Shown one piece after another: positions 1 through 9,102 of a DNA stretch of 64,000 nucleotides. Source of the stretch: Hyphomicrobium sp. (GTDB lineage Bacteria; Pseudomonadota; Alphaproteobacteria; Rhizobiales; Hyphomicrobiaceae); the NCBI GenBank assembly GCA_017512425.1, contig JAFWGI010000014.1, positions 62,001-126,000 on the forward strand, read 5' to 3'. Position 1 is the stretch's first letter; each line of letters begins with the position of its first letter. Under the pieces are notes generated by a model. It was not told where the DNA came from. It made no database searches and saw only the letters and a program-made list of their open reading frames with translations. A program made the translations under genes and the position numbers.

Positions 1-1150
1 GTTCCTGCTCGACGATCTGCGCCGTCAGCATGTCCTGCGGATAAAGCGCCACGAGACGGCGGACGACGTTTTCGAGTTCGCGAACATTGCCCGGCCAGGC
101 ATGTGCTTTGAGCCGGTCGATCGCCGCTGTTTCGATGGATTTCTGGCCCATGCCCTCGCGCCCGGCCTGGCGCAGGAAGTGGCGGATCAAGTCGCCGACA
201 TCTTCCAGGCGCTCGCGCAGCGGCGGCAGGCGCAGCGGCACGACATTCAGCCGGTAGAACAAGTCCTCGCGGAACAGTCCCTGCTGGATCTGATTTTTGA
301 GATCGCGATGGGTCGCAGCGATAATGCGAACATTGGTCTTGATCGGCGTGCGCCCGCCGACTGTCGTATATTCGCCCTGCTGCAGCACGCGCAGCAAGCG
401 CGTCTGGGCTTCAAGCGGCATGTCGCCTATCTCATCGAGAAACAGCGTGCCGCCTTCGGCCTGCTCGAACCGTCCAGGCGTGCGAGACTGCGCTCCGGTG
501 AAGGCGCCCTTCTCGTGGCCGAACAATTCGCTTTCGATCAGCTCGCGTGGGATCGCGGCCATGTTGATCGCAACGAACGGACCCTGGCGGCGCTTGCCAT
601 AATCATGCAGCACGCGCGCGACGAGCTCTTTGCCTGTGCCGCTTTCGCCATTGATCATGACCGTCAGATCGCTCTGCGTCAGACGCGCGAGAACGCGATA
701 GATCTCCTGCATCGGCGGCGATCGCCCGATCAGCGGCAATTCTTCGGTATCGCGATCGCTCGCCGGCGCTGGGCGCTTCCGGCCGGGCTCCGACAGGGCA
801 CGCGAGACGACCGCGACGACTTCGTTCAGATCGAATGGCTTCGGAAGATATTCGAACGCGCCTTTCTCGGCCGCCGTCAGCGCTGTCATCAGCGTATTCT
901 GCGCGCTCATCACGATGATCGGCAGATCGGGACGCATCTTCTTGATGCGCGGGATCAGATCGAAGGCATTTTCATCGGGCATGACCACGTCCGTGATGAC
1001 GACGTCGCCTTCGCCTTGACTGACCCAGCGCCACAGCGTCGATGCGTTGCCCGTTGCGCGCGGCGCGTATCCGGCACGCGCCAGCGCCTGGTTGAGCACC
1101 GTGCGGATCGCCGTGTCGTCATCAGCAATGAGGACCGTACCTCGTGCCAT
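1..1150 (-). CDS. ntrC: Nitrogen regulation response regulator NtrC (3' end outside window)
   Basis: Sigma-54-dependent activator that is phosphorylated by NtrB and switches on nitrogen-assimilation promoters. Translating the minus strand from the ATG gives [12 protein letters not shown], a receiver-domain start with its acidic pocket, followed by the phospho-acceptor region [11 protein letters not shown]. The AAA+ domain begins near residue 145 with [12 protein letters not shown]. It carries a Walker A segment (GESGTGKE) and the sigma-54 contact loop GAFTGA (around position 500). The C-terminal Fis-type HTH lies beyond the window edge, so the gene is truncated only by the window. It follows ntrB after an 18-nt gap and is probably in the same transcript as dusB-ntrB. 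The order is the classic alphaproteobacterial nif/ntr order. Confidence 0.96.
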   Translation of the reverse strand, partial: MARGTVLIADDDTAIRTVLNQALARAGYAPRATGNASTLWRWVSQGEGDVVITDVVMPDENAFDLIPRIKKMRPDLPIIVMSAQNTLMTALTAAEKGAFEYLPKPFDLNEVVAVVSRALSEPGRKRPAPASDRDTEELPLIGRSPPMQEIYRVLARLTQSDLTVMINGESGTGKELVARVLHDYGKRRQGPFVAINMAAIPRELIESELFGHEKGAFTGAQSRTPGRFEQAEGGTLFLDEIGDMPLEAQTRLLRVLQQGEYTTVGGRTPIKTNVRIIAATHRDLKNQIQQGLFREDLFYRLNVVPLRLPPLRERLEDVGDLIRHFLRQAGREGMGQKSIETAAIDRLKAHAWPGNVRELENVVRRLVALYPQDMLTAQIVEQE

Positions 1151-1168
1151 GAAGTTTCCTCTTACCTT

Positions 1169-2341
1169 TTACGGGGAAGTCGCGCGTTGGCGCTGCTGCA
1201 TGGGAAGCAGCACCCTGAAAATCGTGCGTTTTGGTTCGCTATCGCATTCAATAACGCCACCATGATCGGCAATGATCTTGGCAACCAGCGCGAGGCCGAG
1301 CCCTGTGCCTGACGGTTTCGTCGTCACGAACGGGTCGAACAGATGCGGCTTCAAATGATCGGCGATGCCGGTTCCATTATCTTCGATCTGGATCATCAAC
1401 GGCAGACTAACGCGCGTATCTGATCCGGCGATCGAGAGGCGCACGCCCGGCCGGAAAGCCGTCTGCATGATAATGCGTCCGCCTTCGCCGCGATCGCCGA
1501 TCGCTTCGGCAGCGTTCTTCACAAGATTGAGAAAGACCTGCACGAGCTTGTCGCGGTTGCCGAGCACCGGCGGCAGAGAGGGATCGTAATCCTCGACGAA
1601 CCGCACGCCGCGGCCAAAGCCGTTCTCGGCAATCCGCCGGACATGATTGAGGACGTCGTGAATGTTGACCGCATCCTTCACGATCGGGCGTTCGTCGCCG
1701 AACACTTCCATCCGGTCCACGAGGTTGCAGATACGGTCAGTTTCAGAGCAGATCAGCTGCGTCAGCGCGCGATCTTCATCCGAAAGGGACGGCTCTAACA
1801 GTTGCGCCGCCCCGCGAATGCCCGACAACGGATTTTTGATTTCGTGCGCAAGAACGCCGGCCATTCCCGACACCGAGCGCGCCGCCGCGCGATGCGTCAG
1901 CTGCCGCTCGATCATCTGCGCCATGCTGCGCTGCTGCATCATCAAGAAGATGTTGCGCGGATCGTCCGGCATGGGACCGCCGTAGACATCAATCAGTTTC
2001 GGCTGCGCGAGGCGCGGCGATGACACTTCGATGCCGTATTCATTGACAGTGGTCGAGGTCGTCTGCACCTGCTCGACCAGCGCGAGGAGCGGGCAGCCGA
2101 AGGCAACGACATCCTTGATCTGGCTGCGCTTGAGCATGGCAGCGCTCATCGAGAAAAACGATTCAGCCGCCGCGTTGGCGAAAATGATCGCGCCGTTACT
2201 GGCAATCATCAAAATCGGATGTGGTAGCGAAAACAGAAGGGTCTCGCTATTGATCTCTGTATCTGCGGTTTGCGGCGGCGGCGATGTTGCTGTCTTCAGC
2301 GTCGCTTTGCTGGGCGCTAGATGTGGGGCTTTGCTGGTCAT
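1169..2341 (-). CDS. ntrB: Nitrogen regulation sensor histidine kinase NtrB
   Basis: Cytosolic histidine kinase/phosphatase of the Ntr two-component system, normally controlled by PII. It is 390 aa. An N-terminal PAS domain (about residues 35-125) is followed by a HisKA dimerisation domain with the phospho-acceptor His166 in AHEIKNPLSG. The HATPase_c domain has an N box (NLVKNAAEA), a G1 box (IEDNGTGI) and a G2 box (GTGLGLAL). There are no membrane segments, as expected for NtrB as opposed to NtrY. The start overlaps the dusB stop as ATGA, indicating translational coupling. ntrC lies 18 nt downstream. Confidence 0.96.
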   Translation of the reverse strand: MTSKAPHLAPSKATLKTATSPPPQTADTEINSETLLFSLPHPILMIASNGAIIFANAAAESFFSMSAAMLKRSQIKDVVAFGCPLLALVEQVQTTSTTVNEYGIEVSSPRLAQPKLIDVYGGPMPDDPRNIFLMMQQRSMAQMIERQLTHRAAARSVSGMAGVLAHEIKNPLSGIRGAAQLLEPSLSDEDRALTQLICSETDRICNLVDRMEVFGDERPIVKDAVNIHDVLNHVRRIAENGFGRGVRFVEDYDPSLPPVLGNRDKLVQVFLNLVKNAAEAIGDRGEGGRIIMQTAFRPGVRLSIAGSDTRVSLPLMIQIEDNGTGIADHLKPHLFDPFVTTKPSGTGLGLALVAKIIADHGGVIECDSEPKRTIFRVLLPMQQRQRATSP

Positions 2342-3360
2342 GCGGCCATCGCGTCGGGCGAATTGTAGAATTCAGCGAGGCCGTCGAGTATTTTTCGCGG
2401 CTCCCATTCGGTGCACAGGCGGCGGCGCCAGGCTTTCATCTCCGCTTCGCTGCAGCCACTGCTCGCCAGATACCAACCGATGTGCTTGCGCGCGTTCTTA
2501 ATGCCGAGCGTGCCACCGTAATGGCTGAACATCGCCTCGACGTGCTCGAGTGCGAGGTCGCGCTGGGCATCGCGATCAGGATCGCCCGGATCGGCGCCCG
2601 TCGCCAAGTCGGCGGCGATACGGCCCGGCATCCACGGCGCACCATATGCGCCACGCCCAACCATGACGCCAGCAGCACCTGAAGCTTTCAACGCCGCGCG
2701 CGCATCAGCGGGAGTCATAATATCGCCGTTGACGAGCACCGGCAGCGAGGTGGCAGCGACCACTGGAGCGACGGCGTCCCAATCGGCCGTACCTGTAAAA
2801 AACTGGCAGCGCGTGCGACCATGCACCGTGAGGCGCGTAACGCCCTCCGCTTCGGCGCGGCGCGCAAGATCGGCTGCGTTGAGACTGCTGCGATCCCACC
2901 CGAGACGCATCTTGAGCGTCACCGGGACCGTGACGGCCGAAACGACCGCCTTGATCAAGGATTGCGCGTGATCGAGATCGCGCATCAACGCCGAGCCGGA
3001 CAGCTTGCCGGTCACTTCCTTTGCCGGGCAACCCATATTGATGTCGATGACTTCCGCGCCCTTGCCTTCGGCGATGCGCGCGCCCTCCGCCATCCAATGC
3101 GGCTCACGTCCCGCCAGTTGTATGACAAAGGGTGAGAGTTCGCGGCCCTCCGCACGGCGCACGACATCCGCCCGATTTTTGACCAGCTCTTCGCTGGCGA
3201 TCATTTCTGAGACAACGATAGGCGCGCCGAGCCTGTGCGCGATCCGCCGAAATGGTAAATCGGTGACGCCGGACATGGGTGCCAGCGCGACAAGCAGCTG
3301 CGCACGCGCATCGCTAAGATCGCGCTGCTGCACTGATTTTTTGACATCCGGCGGCGTCAT
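2338..3360 (-). CDS. dusB: tRNA-dihydrouridine synthase B (NifR3 family)
   Basis: FMN-dependent enzyme that reduces uridine to dihydrouridine in the tRNA D-loop. The protein is about 340 aa with a TIM barrel. Family motifs seen are LAPMSGVTDLPFRR near the N terminus, the active-site segment INMGCPAKEVTGKLSGSAL with the catalytic Cys, LKMRLGW, and VHGRTR. An in-frame GTG 15 nt upstream is possible, but its only purine-rich motif is too far away, so the ATG is preferred. It is the first gene of the dusB-ntrB-ntrC unit, which is the old nifR3-ntrBC arrangement of Rhizobiales, and is divergent from ispDF across about 180 bp. Confidence 0.95.
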   Translation of the reverse strand: MTPPDVKKSVQQRDLSDARAQLLVALAPMSGVTDLPFRRIAHRLGAPIVVSEMIASEELVKNRADVVRRAEGRELSPFVIQLAGREPHWMAEGARIAEGKGAEVIDINMGCPAKEVTGKLSGSALMRDLDHAQSLIKAVVSAVTVPVTLKMRLGWDRSSLNAADLARRAEAEGVTRLTVHGRTRCQFFTGTADWDAVAPVVAATSLPVLVNGDIMTPADARAALKASGAAGVMVGRGAYGAPWMPGRIAADLATGADPGDPDRDAQRDLALEHVEAMFSHYGGTLGIKNARKHIGWYLASSGCSEAEMKAWRRRLCTEWEPRKILDGLAEFYNSPDAMAA

Positions 3361-3538
3361 TGCCCGCTTGCCCACTTAATGGGCGACCCTCAAAGTTGCC
3401 CTATAGCTGTGCACAGTATGAGCAGCAATCCGCTTTCGCAAGCGCAAACAACAACATTGCTCGTTGCCGTTTTGCCGCGGCACCGCTAATTCGGGAGCAA
3501 TCGCTGGCATTTTTCCCAACCAACCCGGAGCGACAGCG

Positions 3539-4726
3539 TTGTCCACAGCCGCCCTGATCGTCGCCGCAGGCCGGGGCGCCCGCGCCGCAACCGCCGGGGG
3601 GCTGCCCAAACAATATACGTTGCTTGGCGGCGTCAGCATCTTGCGGCGAACCGTCGATGCCTTCCTGATGCATCCGGGCATCGACGCGATCGCCGTTGTC
3701 ATACATGGCGATGACCGCGATCTCTATGACACCGCGGTCGGCTCTGCCGGTGGCAAGCTGCAAAGACCAATCATCGGCGGCGCGACGCGGCAGGACTCCG
3801 TCCGGCTTGGGCTCCAGGCTCTCAGCCCCGGCGGCCACGGCGTCGTTCTCATCCACGACGCCGCCCGGCCATTCGTGAGCGACAGTATCATTACAAACGT
3901 GATCGCGGGCCTGCAGTCTTCACCCGCCGCGATCACCGCGATGCCGGTGACCGACACGCTCAAACACGCCGGCAGCGGACATACCGTCGACCGCACCATC
4001 GAGCGCACAGGTTTGTGGCGCGCACAAACGCCTCAGGGATTCCATTTCGGTCTGATTTTGGACGCACACGATCGCGCCCATTCCGAGCACGCCGTCGGCA
4101 TGACGGACGACGCTGCGATCGCCGAATGGGCCGGAATTCCGGTCATTTTGGTGGAAGGCGCCGAAAGCAATGTCAAACTGACGACGGCTGAGGATTTGAG
4201 GATGGCAGAGGCGAGGCTTCGCGCCGCGACGGCATCGGAAACGCGAACGGCGTCGGGTTATGACATCCATCGTTTTACCAGCGGCGACCACGTCTGGCTC
4301 GGCGGCGTCAGAATTCCGCACACCCAGCGCCTCGATGGTCACTCCGACGCCGACGTCGTTCTGCACGCTTTGACCGACGCGCTGCTTGGCACCATCGGCG
4401 ACGGCGACATCGGCCAGCACTTTCCGCCGTCCGACCCGCAATGGAAGGGTGCCGCCTCTATACTCTTCTTGAAGGATGCAGCCCGTCGCGTCGCGGAGCG
4501 CGGCGGACGTATCGTGAATGTCGATATGACGATCCTCGCGGAGGCTCCGAAAATCGGACCGCACCGCGCGGCCATGCAGGCGACGATCGGCGCCGTCCTT
4601 AATCTCGCGGCCGAGCGCATCGGCATCAAGGCGACGACAATGGAAGGTCTCGGCGCGGTCGGCCGCCAGGAGGGGATAGCCGCCCTTGCGACCGCGTCGG
4701 TCGAGCTGCCACGCACCGATAGCTAA
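3539..4726 (+). CDS. ispDF: Bifunctional IspD/IspF isoprenoid enzyme
   Basis: Fusion enzyme of the MEP pathway of isoprenoid synthesis. The IspD half (about residues 1-225) transfers CMP to methylerythritol phosphate and starts with the nucleotide-binding motif LIVAAGRGARAA. The IspF half (about 237-395) forms the cyclodiphosphate and starts with SGYDIHRF, carrying the metal-ligand segment DGHSDADVVLHALTDA. The fusion is typical of alpha- and epsilonproteobacteria. The start is a TTG with GGAG 8 nt upstream. The frame stays open further 5' to another TTG, but that stretch does not look like IspD. It is divergent from dusB. Confidence 0.93.
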   Translation: MSTAALIVAAGRGARAATAGGLPKQYTLLGGVSILRRTVDAFLMHPGIDAIAVVIHGDDRDLYDTAVGSAGGKLQRPIIGGATRQDSVRLGLQALSPGGHGVVLIHDAARPFVSDSIITNVIAGLQSSPAAITAMPVTDTLKHAGSGHTVDRTIERTGLWRAQTPQGFHFGLILDAHDRAHSEHAVGMTDDAAIAEWAGIPVILVEGAESNVKLTTAEDLRMAEARLRAATASETRTASGYDIHRFTSGDHVWLGGVRIPHTQRLDGHSDADVVLHALTDALLGTIGDGDIGQHFPPSDPQWKGAASILFLKDAARRVAERGGRIVNVDMTILAEAPKIGPHRAAMQATIGAVLNLAAERIGIKATTMEGLGAVGRQEGIAALATASVELPRTDS

Positions 4727-4791
4727 GCGATGCAGATCGGTCACGCCGTTCGCGTTGACCCGGCTGGCAGAATCGCGGCATCAAGGCGGAA

Positions 4792-4809
4792 CGTGGTTGT
4801 ATTGCCACG
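4792..4809. promoter_or_regulatory. Candidate operator upstream of the MarR gene
   Basis: Inverted repeat CGTGG-N8-CCACG lying 18 nt before the marR start codon, just ahead of its GGGAG ribosome-binding site. MarR proteins often bind palindromes of this size in their own promoters. Autoregulation is an inference; only the palindrome is seen. Confidence 0.3.
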
Positions 4810-4827
4810 ACCACTACGGGAGCCGAC

Positions 4828-5313
4828 ATGAACATCATGCCTCAAAACGTCGACAAACGGCCGTCAGATGTCGCCATCAGCGCCATAGCTGAAGCCACGT
4901 CCGAGACATGTCTCGCAACCCGTGTTCGCCAACTATCGCGTATCGTCACGCGCGTTTACGACGATGCCTTGCGCCCACTCGGCATCACCGGCAGCCAGTA
5001 CACTCTCCTGGCCCAACTCGCATCGCGTGACGGCATCACTGCTGTTGAGATCGGTCACGATCTCGACATTGAAAAGTCGACACTATCGCGCAATCTCAAG
5101 CGCCTTCTGGCGCTGGGTCATATCGTAATGGATCCGCCCGCCGGACGGCGCGGCCGCGGCTTGCATCTGACGCCCAAAGGTCAGGCCGTGCTCAAGGATG
5201 CGTTCCCGATTTGGCAGGATGCGCAGAAAAGGACCGTCGGGGCGATGGGCTCCGACAGTCGTACGGTGCTGGATGGCCTTCTCTCCCAGGCCGAGGCACT
5301 GATCGCGGCTTAA
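4828..5313 (+). CDS. MarR family transcriptional regulator
   Basis: A 161-aa winged-helix DNA-binding protein. The core (about residues 30-130) has the usual MarR order. A dimerisation helix (CLATRVRQLSRIVTRVYDD) is followed by GITGSQYTLLAQLA, a recognition helix in VEIGHDLDIEKSTLSRNLKRL, and a wing with the basic pair RRGRG followed by LTPKG. MarR regulators usually respond to small phenolic or oxidative ligands, but no ligand can be inferred here because neither neighbour is an obvious target (ispDF upstream, pncC downstream). GGGAG lies 6 nt before the ATG. A strong palindrome follows the gene, so it is probably monocistronic. Confidence 0.88.
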   Translation: MNIMPQNVDKRPSDVAISAIAEATSETCLATRVRQLSRIVTRVYDDALRPLGITGSQYTLLAQLASRDGITAVEIGHDLDIEKSTLSRNLKRLLALGHIVMDPPAGRRGRGLHLTPKGQAVLKDAFPIWQDAQKRTVGAMGSDSRTVLDGLLSQAEALIAA

Positions 5314-5369
5314 TCAGCGCCGCGATTGTGAAATACTTCCTCTCTCTAGATCTCTTCGCATGGTAACTA

Positions 5370-5400
5370 TCGGGGAGCGCTTCGCCCAAGCGCTCCCCGA
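5370..5400. terminator. Hairpin between marR and pncC
   Basis: Perfect 13-bp inverted repeat, TCGGGGAGCGCTT then CGCCC then AAGCGCTCCCCGA. It lies 57 nt after the marR stop. There is no long T-run on either side, so it is either a weak intrinsic terminator or an mRNA 3'-end stabiliser. Confidence 0.5.
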
Positions 5401-5454
5401 AATGTTTATGCTGCGCTTGTCCTGGCGCACGCGCTAAAGAGCAGAGCAAGGGTC

Positions 5455-5949
5455 ATGTTCACATCAGAGCTTTTAGCGTCCGCCGAAGCGGTTCTGGTGG
5501 CCTGCCGTCAGCGGGGATTGAAACTCGCAACTGCCGAGAGTTGTACCGGCGGGCTTGTCGCTGCGGCGCTGACGGAAATCGCCGGGTCGTCCGACGTCGT
5601 AGATCGGGGCTTCGTGACCTATTCCAATCAGGCGAAGACCGACATGCTTGGCGTCGCGCCGCCGGTCATCGATCGCCACGGCGCGGTGAGCGCCGCTGTC
5701 GCGCTTGCAATGGTTGAGGGCGCGCTCAGTCATTCGGCCGCGCATGTTGCGGTATCGGTCACAGGCATCGCTGGACCAGGTGGCGGCACCGAGCAAAAAC
5801 CTTTCGGCCTTGTCTATATCGCGGCGCATCGCTCCGGTGCGGAACCGGTGGTTCAACGCTTTCATTTCACGAGCGGCACGCGCGACGCCATCCGCCGCGA
5901 CGCGGTTCGCGAAGCACTCCGCCTTCTGAGCGAGGTCATCGAAGCATGA
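5455..5949 (+). CDS. pncC: Nicotinamide-nucleotide amidohydrolase, CinA C-terminal family
   Basis: A 164-aa stand-alone CinA C-terminal domain that deamidates nicotinamide mononucleotide to the nicotinate form in pyridine-nucleotide salvage. Family motifs are KLATAESCTGGLVAAALTE near residue 25, FVTYSNQAKTDMLGV, and SVTGIAGPGGGTEQKPFGLVYIA. The N-terminal COG1058 domain of full CinA is absent, which is the normal short form in this group. The stop overlaps the start of the next gene (ATGA). Confidence 0.93.
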   Translation: MFTSELLASAEAVLVACRQRGLKLATAESCTGGLVAAALTEIAGSSDVVDRGFVTYSNQAKTDMLGVAPPVIDRHGAVSAAVALAMVEGALSHSAAHVAVSVTGIAGPGGGTEQKPFGLVYIAAHRSGAEPVVQRFHFTSGTRDAIRRDAVREALRLLSEVIEA

Positions 5950-6740
5950 AGCCGCTTTGCACCGCCGCCTTGGCGAGTTTGGCTGTCCTGGCGGTGAGCG
6001 ATGCCGTCGCGGCAGCCGACATGACGGCGCGCGACGTGACAACCGAACTCTTTCAGGCACGCTCTGGTAACCCGCCCAACTTCAGCGGACGGCATTTGAA
6101 TGGTCTCGACCTGACCGGCCTCGATTTCAAGGCAGCAAAACTGACCAACGCTAACCTGTTCGGAGCAGACCTCAGCCAGGCCAATTTAACAGGTGCCGAT
6201 CTGAGCGGCGCCAATCTCGACCGCGTGACCATGACGTCCGCGCGCTTCAACGGTGCGAAGCTCGCCGGCGCGAGTTTGCTCCGACCCTCGGCCTATTCGA
6301 CGCTGACGCCGACCGCCAGCGAGGCGCCTAATTTTACGGGCGCCAACATGCGCGGCATCAAAATGTTCGGCCGGTTTTCGCGGGCGAGTTTCGCCAACGC
6401 CGATCTGACGGGCGCGACGTGCGCGCCGTTCGGCAAAACCGGCTTCATCGAAGAGATTTTCCGCTCGGAGTTCTCAGGGTCCGATCTCTCGGGCGCCAAT
6501 TTGCAGCGCGCCGATCTCACGCATGCGCTCTTTTCGTTCGCCAATCTGAAAGGCGCGAACCTGCGCGATGCGACGCTCAAGAACGCTGACCTGACCGGCG
6601 CCGATCTTTCAGGTGCGGACGTCACCGGAGCCGACGTCACAGGCGCCGACCTTGCAGGTGCCAAGCTCGCGGGCGCTAAAGGCTTCGACACCCTGCGCGG
6701 CCTGATGAATGCCCGCAATGCCGACAAAGCCATACGCTAG
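5946..6740 (+). CDS. Exported pentapeptide-repeat protein
   Basis: A 264-aa protein with an N-terminal signal peptide (cleavage probably after AVAAAD, residue 24 or so) followed by two blocks of A(D/N)LxG pentapeptide repeats, around residues 45-105 and 175-245. Such repeats fold as a right-handed quadrilateral beta-helix. Between the blocks is a non-repeat insert (about 105-170) containing TPTASEAPNFTGANMRGIKMFGR. Most pentapeptide proteins are cytosolic, so an exported one coupled by ATGA to pncC is slightly unusual. The function is unknown and no specific role should be inferred from the repeats. Confidence 0.88.
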   Translation: MKPLCTAALASLAVLAVSDAVAAADMTARDVTTELFQARSGNPPNFSGRHLNGLDLTGLDFKAAKLTNANLFGADLSQANLTGADLSGANLDRVTMTSARFNGAKLAGASLLRPSAYSTLTPTASEAPNFTGANMRGIKMFGRFSRASFANADLTGATCAPFGKTGFIEEIFRSEFSGSDLSGANLQRADLTHALFSFANLKGANLRDATLKNADLTGADLSGADVTGADVTGADLAGAKLAGAKGFDTLRGLMNARNADKAIR

Positions 6741-6752
6741 CTGTCGGCGCGA

Positions 6753-7217
6753 TCAGACAGCGCTCTCAGGTGCGCCATAAATCTTTCGCGCGCGCGCCTC
6801 GAACGCTTCGGTGAATTTGCGGAACGCCTGATCGAACACGCCGCCGACCAAAAGGCCGAGCATCGCCGATTTGAACTCGTACGAAATGTAGAAATCGACG
6901 ATTGTGCCGCCATCGGCTGCCGCGTCGAAGCGCCAGCGGTTGTCGAGCCGCTTGAATGGCCCGTCGAGGTACTGCGCATCGATGTGCAGCGCGACCGGGC
7001 GCAATTGCACCCGGGTCGTGAACGTTTCCGCGATCTGCTTATACCCGACGCTCATTTTCGCGATCAGGTTTTCGCCGTCCGGCACCGCTTCGCGCGAGGT
7101 CACGGTAAGACCCGTGCACATCGGCAGGAATTCCGGATAGCGCTCGACGTCGGCGACAACCGCATACATTCGCGCCGGCGTAAAAGGCACAGCGCGTTTG
7201 GTTGTGAATGTCGGCAC
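6753..7217 (-). CDS. RatA/Coq10-type START domain protein
   Basis: A 154-aa SRPBCC/START-like lipid-binding domain of the polyketide cyclase/Coq10 family. It begins MPTFTTKRAVPFTPARMYAVVADVERYPEFLPMC, the family signature, and ends in a helix FRKFTEAFEARARKIYG. In mitochondria Coq10 binds ubiquinone for respiration. The E. coli homologue has been called RatA, but the toxin naming is not relevant in this chromosomal setting. It is convergent with the pentapeptide gene (12 nt between stops). It lies directly downstream of two GlsB-type membrane genes. Confidence 0.88.
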   Translation of the reverse strand: MPTFTTKRAVPFTPARMYAVVADVERYPEFLPMCTGLTVTSREAVPDGENLIAKMSVGYKQIAETFTTRVQLRPVALHIDAQYLDGPFKRLDNRWRFDAAADGGTIVDFYISYEFKSAMLGLLVGGVFDQAFRKFTEAFEARARKIYGAPESAV

Positions 7218-7223
7218 AGGCCG

Positions 7224-7493
7224 TCAGCGCGCGATCAGACGGGCCAGAAGGATCACGAGAATGGCACCGAGCGTCGAAACGACGATTTGGTCACCAAGCT
7301 CGAAACCGGTCGTGAACGGCAGACTGAACAGACCTGATTTCAGCAAAAATGCGCCGACGAATGCGCCGATGATGCCGACGATCAAGTTGCGGATCAGACC
7401 GCCGCCGCCAAGCAGCAGCCCCGCCAGCCATCCGGCGACCAAGCCGTTCAGAGCCATGATGATGTACGGCATATAAGGTTGCAGATCGGCCAT
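7224..7493 (-). CDS. GlsB/YeaQ/YmgE family small membrane protein (copy 1)
   Basis: An 89-aa hydrophobic protein with three predicted membrane helices and the glycine-rich family motif GWLAGLLLGGGGLIRNLIVGIIGAFVGAFL. It ends in VILLARLIAR. The family is often labelled transglycosylase-associated, but no enzymatic activity is established. Members are frequently stress-induced. Two in-frame ATGs exist; the second is preferred because AAGGA lies 9 nt before it. A paralogue sits just upstream, giving a tandem pair. Confidence 0.85.
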   Translation of the reverse strand: MADLQPYMPYIIMALNGLVAGWLAGLLLGGGGLIRNLIVGIIGAFVGAFLLKSGLFSLPFTTGFELGDQIVVSTLGAILVILLARLIAR

Positions 7494-7532
7494 GCGCATG
7501 TGTCCTTGTTAGTCGCCCGTGTTAGTCGCCCG

Positions 7533-7787
7533 TCACGAGATCAGCCGCGCCAGCAGCACGACGACGATCGCGCCGATGGTTGCAGTCACGATCTGCGCTG
7601 CAAGCTCGTTCTTGATACCGAGATTGACGCCGAGGGCGTTGAGAAGGTAGCTGCCGACGAACGCGCCGATCACACCCGACAGCAGGTATTGAACGAGCCC
7701 GCCGCCGCCAACGAGGATCGACGCCAGAAAACCGGCAATGATGCCGATGGCCGCGAGAACGAGCAGGGCTTGGGTCTTGGCATCCAT
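7533..7787 (-). CDS. GlsB/YeaQ/YmgE family small membrane protein (copy 2)
   Basis: An 84-aa paralogue of the next gene, with the same layout of three membrane helices and the motif GFLASILVGGGGLVQYLLSGVIGAFVGSYLL, and a matching C terminus VVVLLARLIS. The start MDAKTQ has GGAG 8 nt upstream. The frame is open further 5', but that part lacks family similarity. The tandem pair probably arose by duplication. Confidence 0.85.
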   Translation of the reverse strand: MDAKTQALLVLAAIGIIAGFLASILVGGGGLVQYLLSGVIGAFVGSYLLNALGVNLGIKNELAAQIVTATIGAIVVVLLARLIS

Positions 7788-7895
7788 CGCTTCATCTCCG
7801 TCAAACCGAATTGAGTTTTCAACCGGGCGGGCTGCGCACCGGGTCGCGCCCGCGTGCCAGAGCATCGCGCTTGGGGCAGCCAATGATCTGAGCAA

Positions 7896-8192
7896 TCAAA
7901 CGTGGCAGCGCGCGCCGAGATACTGGCCGAGCAACTGATTATAGCGATCGGCATCGGCCTTCTGCGAGGCATTCAGCGAACCGCCGTTACTCGCCTTTTC
8001 GACGTAGGCCTGCACGCCGCGTGCATCGAGACGGTTCAACTCGCCGCGAATGGACTGGCATGATTGACCGAGCGGAAGCGATTTTGCGCCTGGATCGCCG
8101 CCAGCGCCTGCACCACCACAACCCTGCAGCGCAGACGACAACGCCACCACAGCAATGATTCCGCAAAGTCCCCGCATGCGCATCTCATCCAT
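7896..8192 (-). CDS. Small Cys-containing lipoprotein, function unknown
   Basis: A 98-aa predicted outer or inner membrane lipoprotein. A hydrophobic signal peptide ends in the lipobox L-Q-G-C, followed by a Gly-rich linker. The mature part contains GQSCQSIRGELNRLDARGVQAYVEKA and a C-terminal Cys (GARCHV), so one disulfide is possible. Several in-frame ATGs are close together near the start. The layout matches the next upstream lipoprotein (lipobox, single Cys, helical SIRGEL/SSQIDTL segment, C-terminal Cys). The two may therefore be distant relatives, which is an inference. Confidence 0.72.
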   Translation of the reverse strand: MDEMRMRGLCGIIAVVALSSALQGCGGAGAGGDPGAKSLPLGQSCQSIRGELNRLDARGVQAYVEKASNGGSLNASQKADADRYNQLLGQYLGARCHV

Positions 8193-8433
8193 CCGATTGC
8201 AGTGTCACGGGCGCGCGCGACCGGCGCAGCCCAACCTCTTGGTCTTTATGATCATAGAGTGTTTTGCTTCGCAACCCCCTGTGGCACAGGTGTGGCAGCA
8301 ATGTGCCAAGGCAAATCGCGGTTCCCATAAGCCCGGGATTCAGACGTGAACCCCGCGCGCAATCACATGAAAAAACGCCTGCCCGGCATGCGCAACCTTC
8401 TCCAGTTCGACCGGAAAAGGCTGCTTCTGCCGC

Positions 8434-8862
8434 TTATTGCCGTGCAGCCGCCGCTGCATTTGCCGTGGCCGTTGCTGCGGGTGCAGCTTGAGCCGCCTGC
8501 GCGTTTGGCTGCGGTGTTACCTGCGCCGTTTGAGCCGCCGGGATTTTCGGGCCGCAACGTGTCTGGAAATCGGCGTACACTTTGTTCAACTCAGCCTGCT
8601 TGGCGAGCGACGTGCGCTTGACCTGCACGCTCGACGACTTTCCTTCGGCAGCCTTTGCGAGGCGATCGACCGAGCCTTCATTGCGCAGCGTATCGATTTG
8701 GCTGGACAGCGCGATGCACGCCGGATCGACCTTGGATGCAACGGCCGTCTTCTCGGGCGTTACGGATGCCGTCGACAGGGCCGAATTGCCATCGGCCGAA
8801 CATCCGGCAGCCAAAGCTGCCACGGCCATCACGCTCAAAGATTTCAATATACGCGGTGTCAT
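8434..8862 (-). CDS. Lipoprotein with Ala/Gln-rich tail, function unknown
   Basis: A 142-aa predicted lipoprotein with signal peptide MTPRILKSLSVMAVAALAAGC and lipobox L-A-A-G-C. The mature core DPACIALSSQIDTLRNEGSVDRLAKAAEGKSSSVQVKRTSL continues to DFQTRCGPK, and the last 35 residues are low-complexity Ala/Gln/Pro. GGGGGA precedes the ATG. It shares the Cys-helix-Cys plan with the lipoprotein downstream. I do not recognise a named family. Confidence 0.75.
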   Translation of the reverse strand: MTPRILKSLSVMAVAALAAGCSADGNSALSTASVTPEKTAVASKVDPACIALSSQIDTLRNEGSVDRLAKAAEGKSSSVQVKRTSLAKQAELNKVYADFQTRCGPKIPAAQTAQVTPQPNAQAAQAAPAATATANAAAAARQ

Positions 8863-9102
8863 GTGTCGTCCCCCAGCCTAAGCGGCACCATTTTCGAACG
8901 CAGCACACTTCCCGGTCTTTTGCTTATCTTTGCTGCATTGGGCCGAGCAAGAGCCTAGGCCTTGATCATCCACGATCAAAGGATCGGCAGTGGCGGGATA
9001 CTGTGGAAACGGCGACGGTGATGCACATTCGCAACAATCAAGGCCTGACGAACGCCAGTTTGGCCCCAGAATTGCGCGCGCTGGTACCTGGTCCGAAAAC
9101 GC

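Noticed and set aside
101-1312. Long plus-strand open frame over ntrC
   Set aside because: It is the antisense shadow of ntrC. The minus strand carries the receiver and AAA+ motifs.
4789-4812. EcfG promoter before marR (GGAAC present)
   Set aside because: No CGTT box at 16-17 nt spacing.
8193-8433. Small gene between the two lipoproteins
   Set aside because: Short frames only, with no ribosome-binding site or protein-like pattern.
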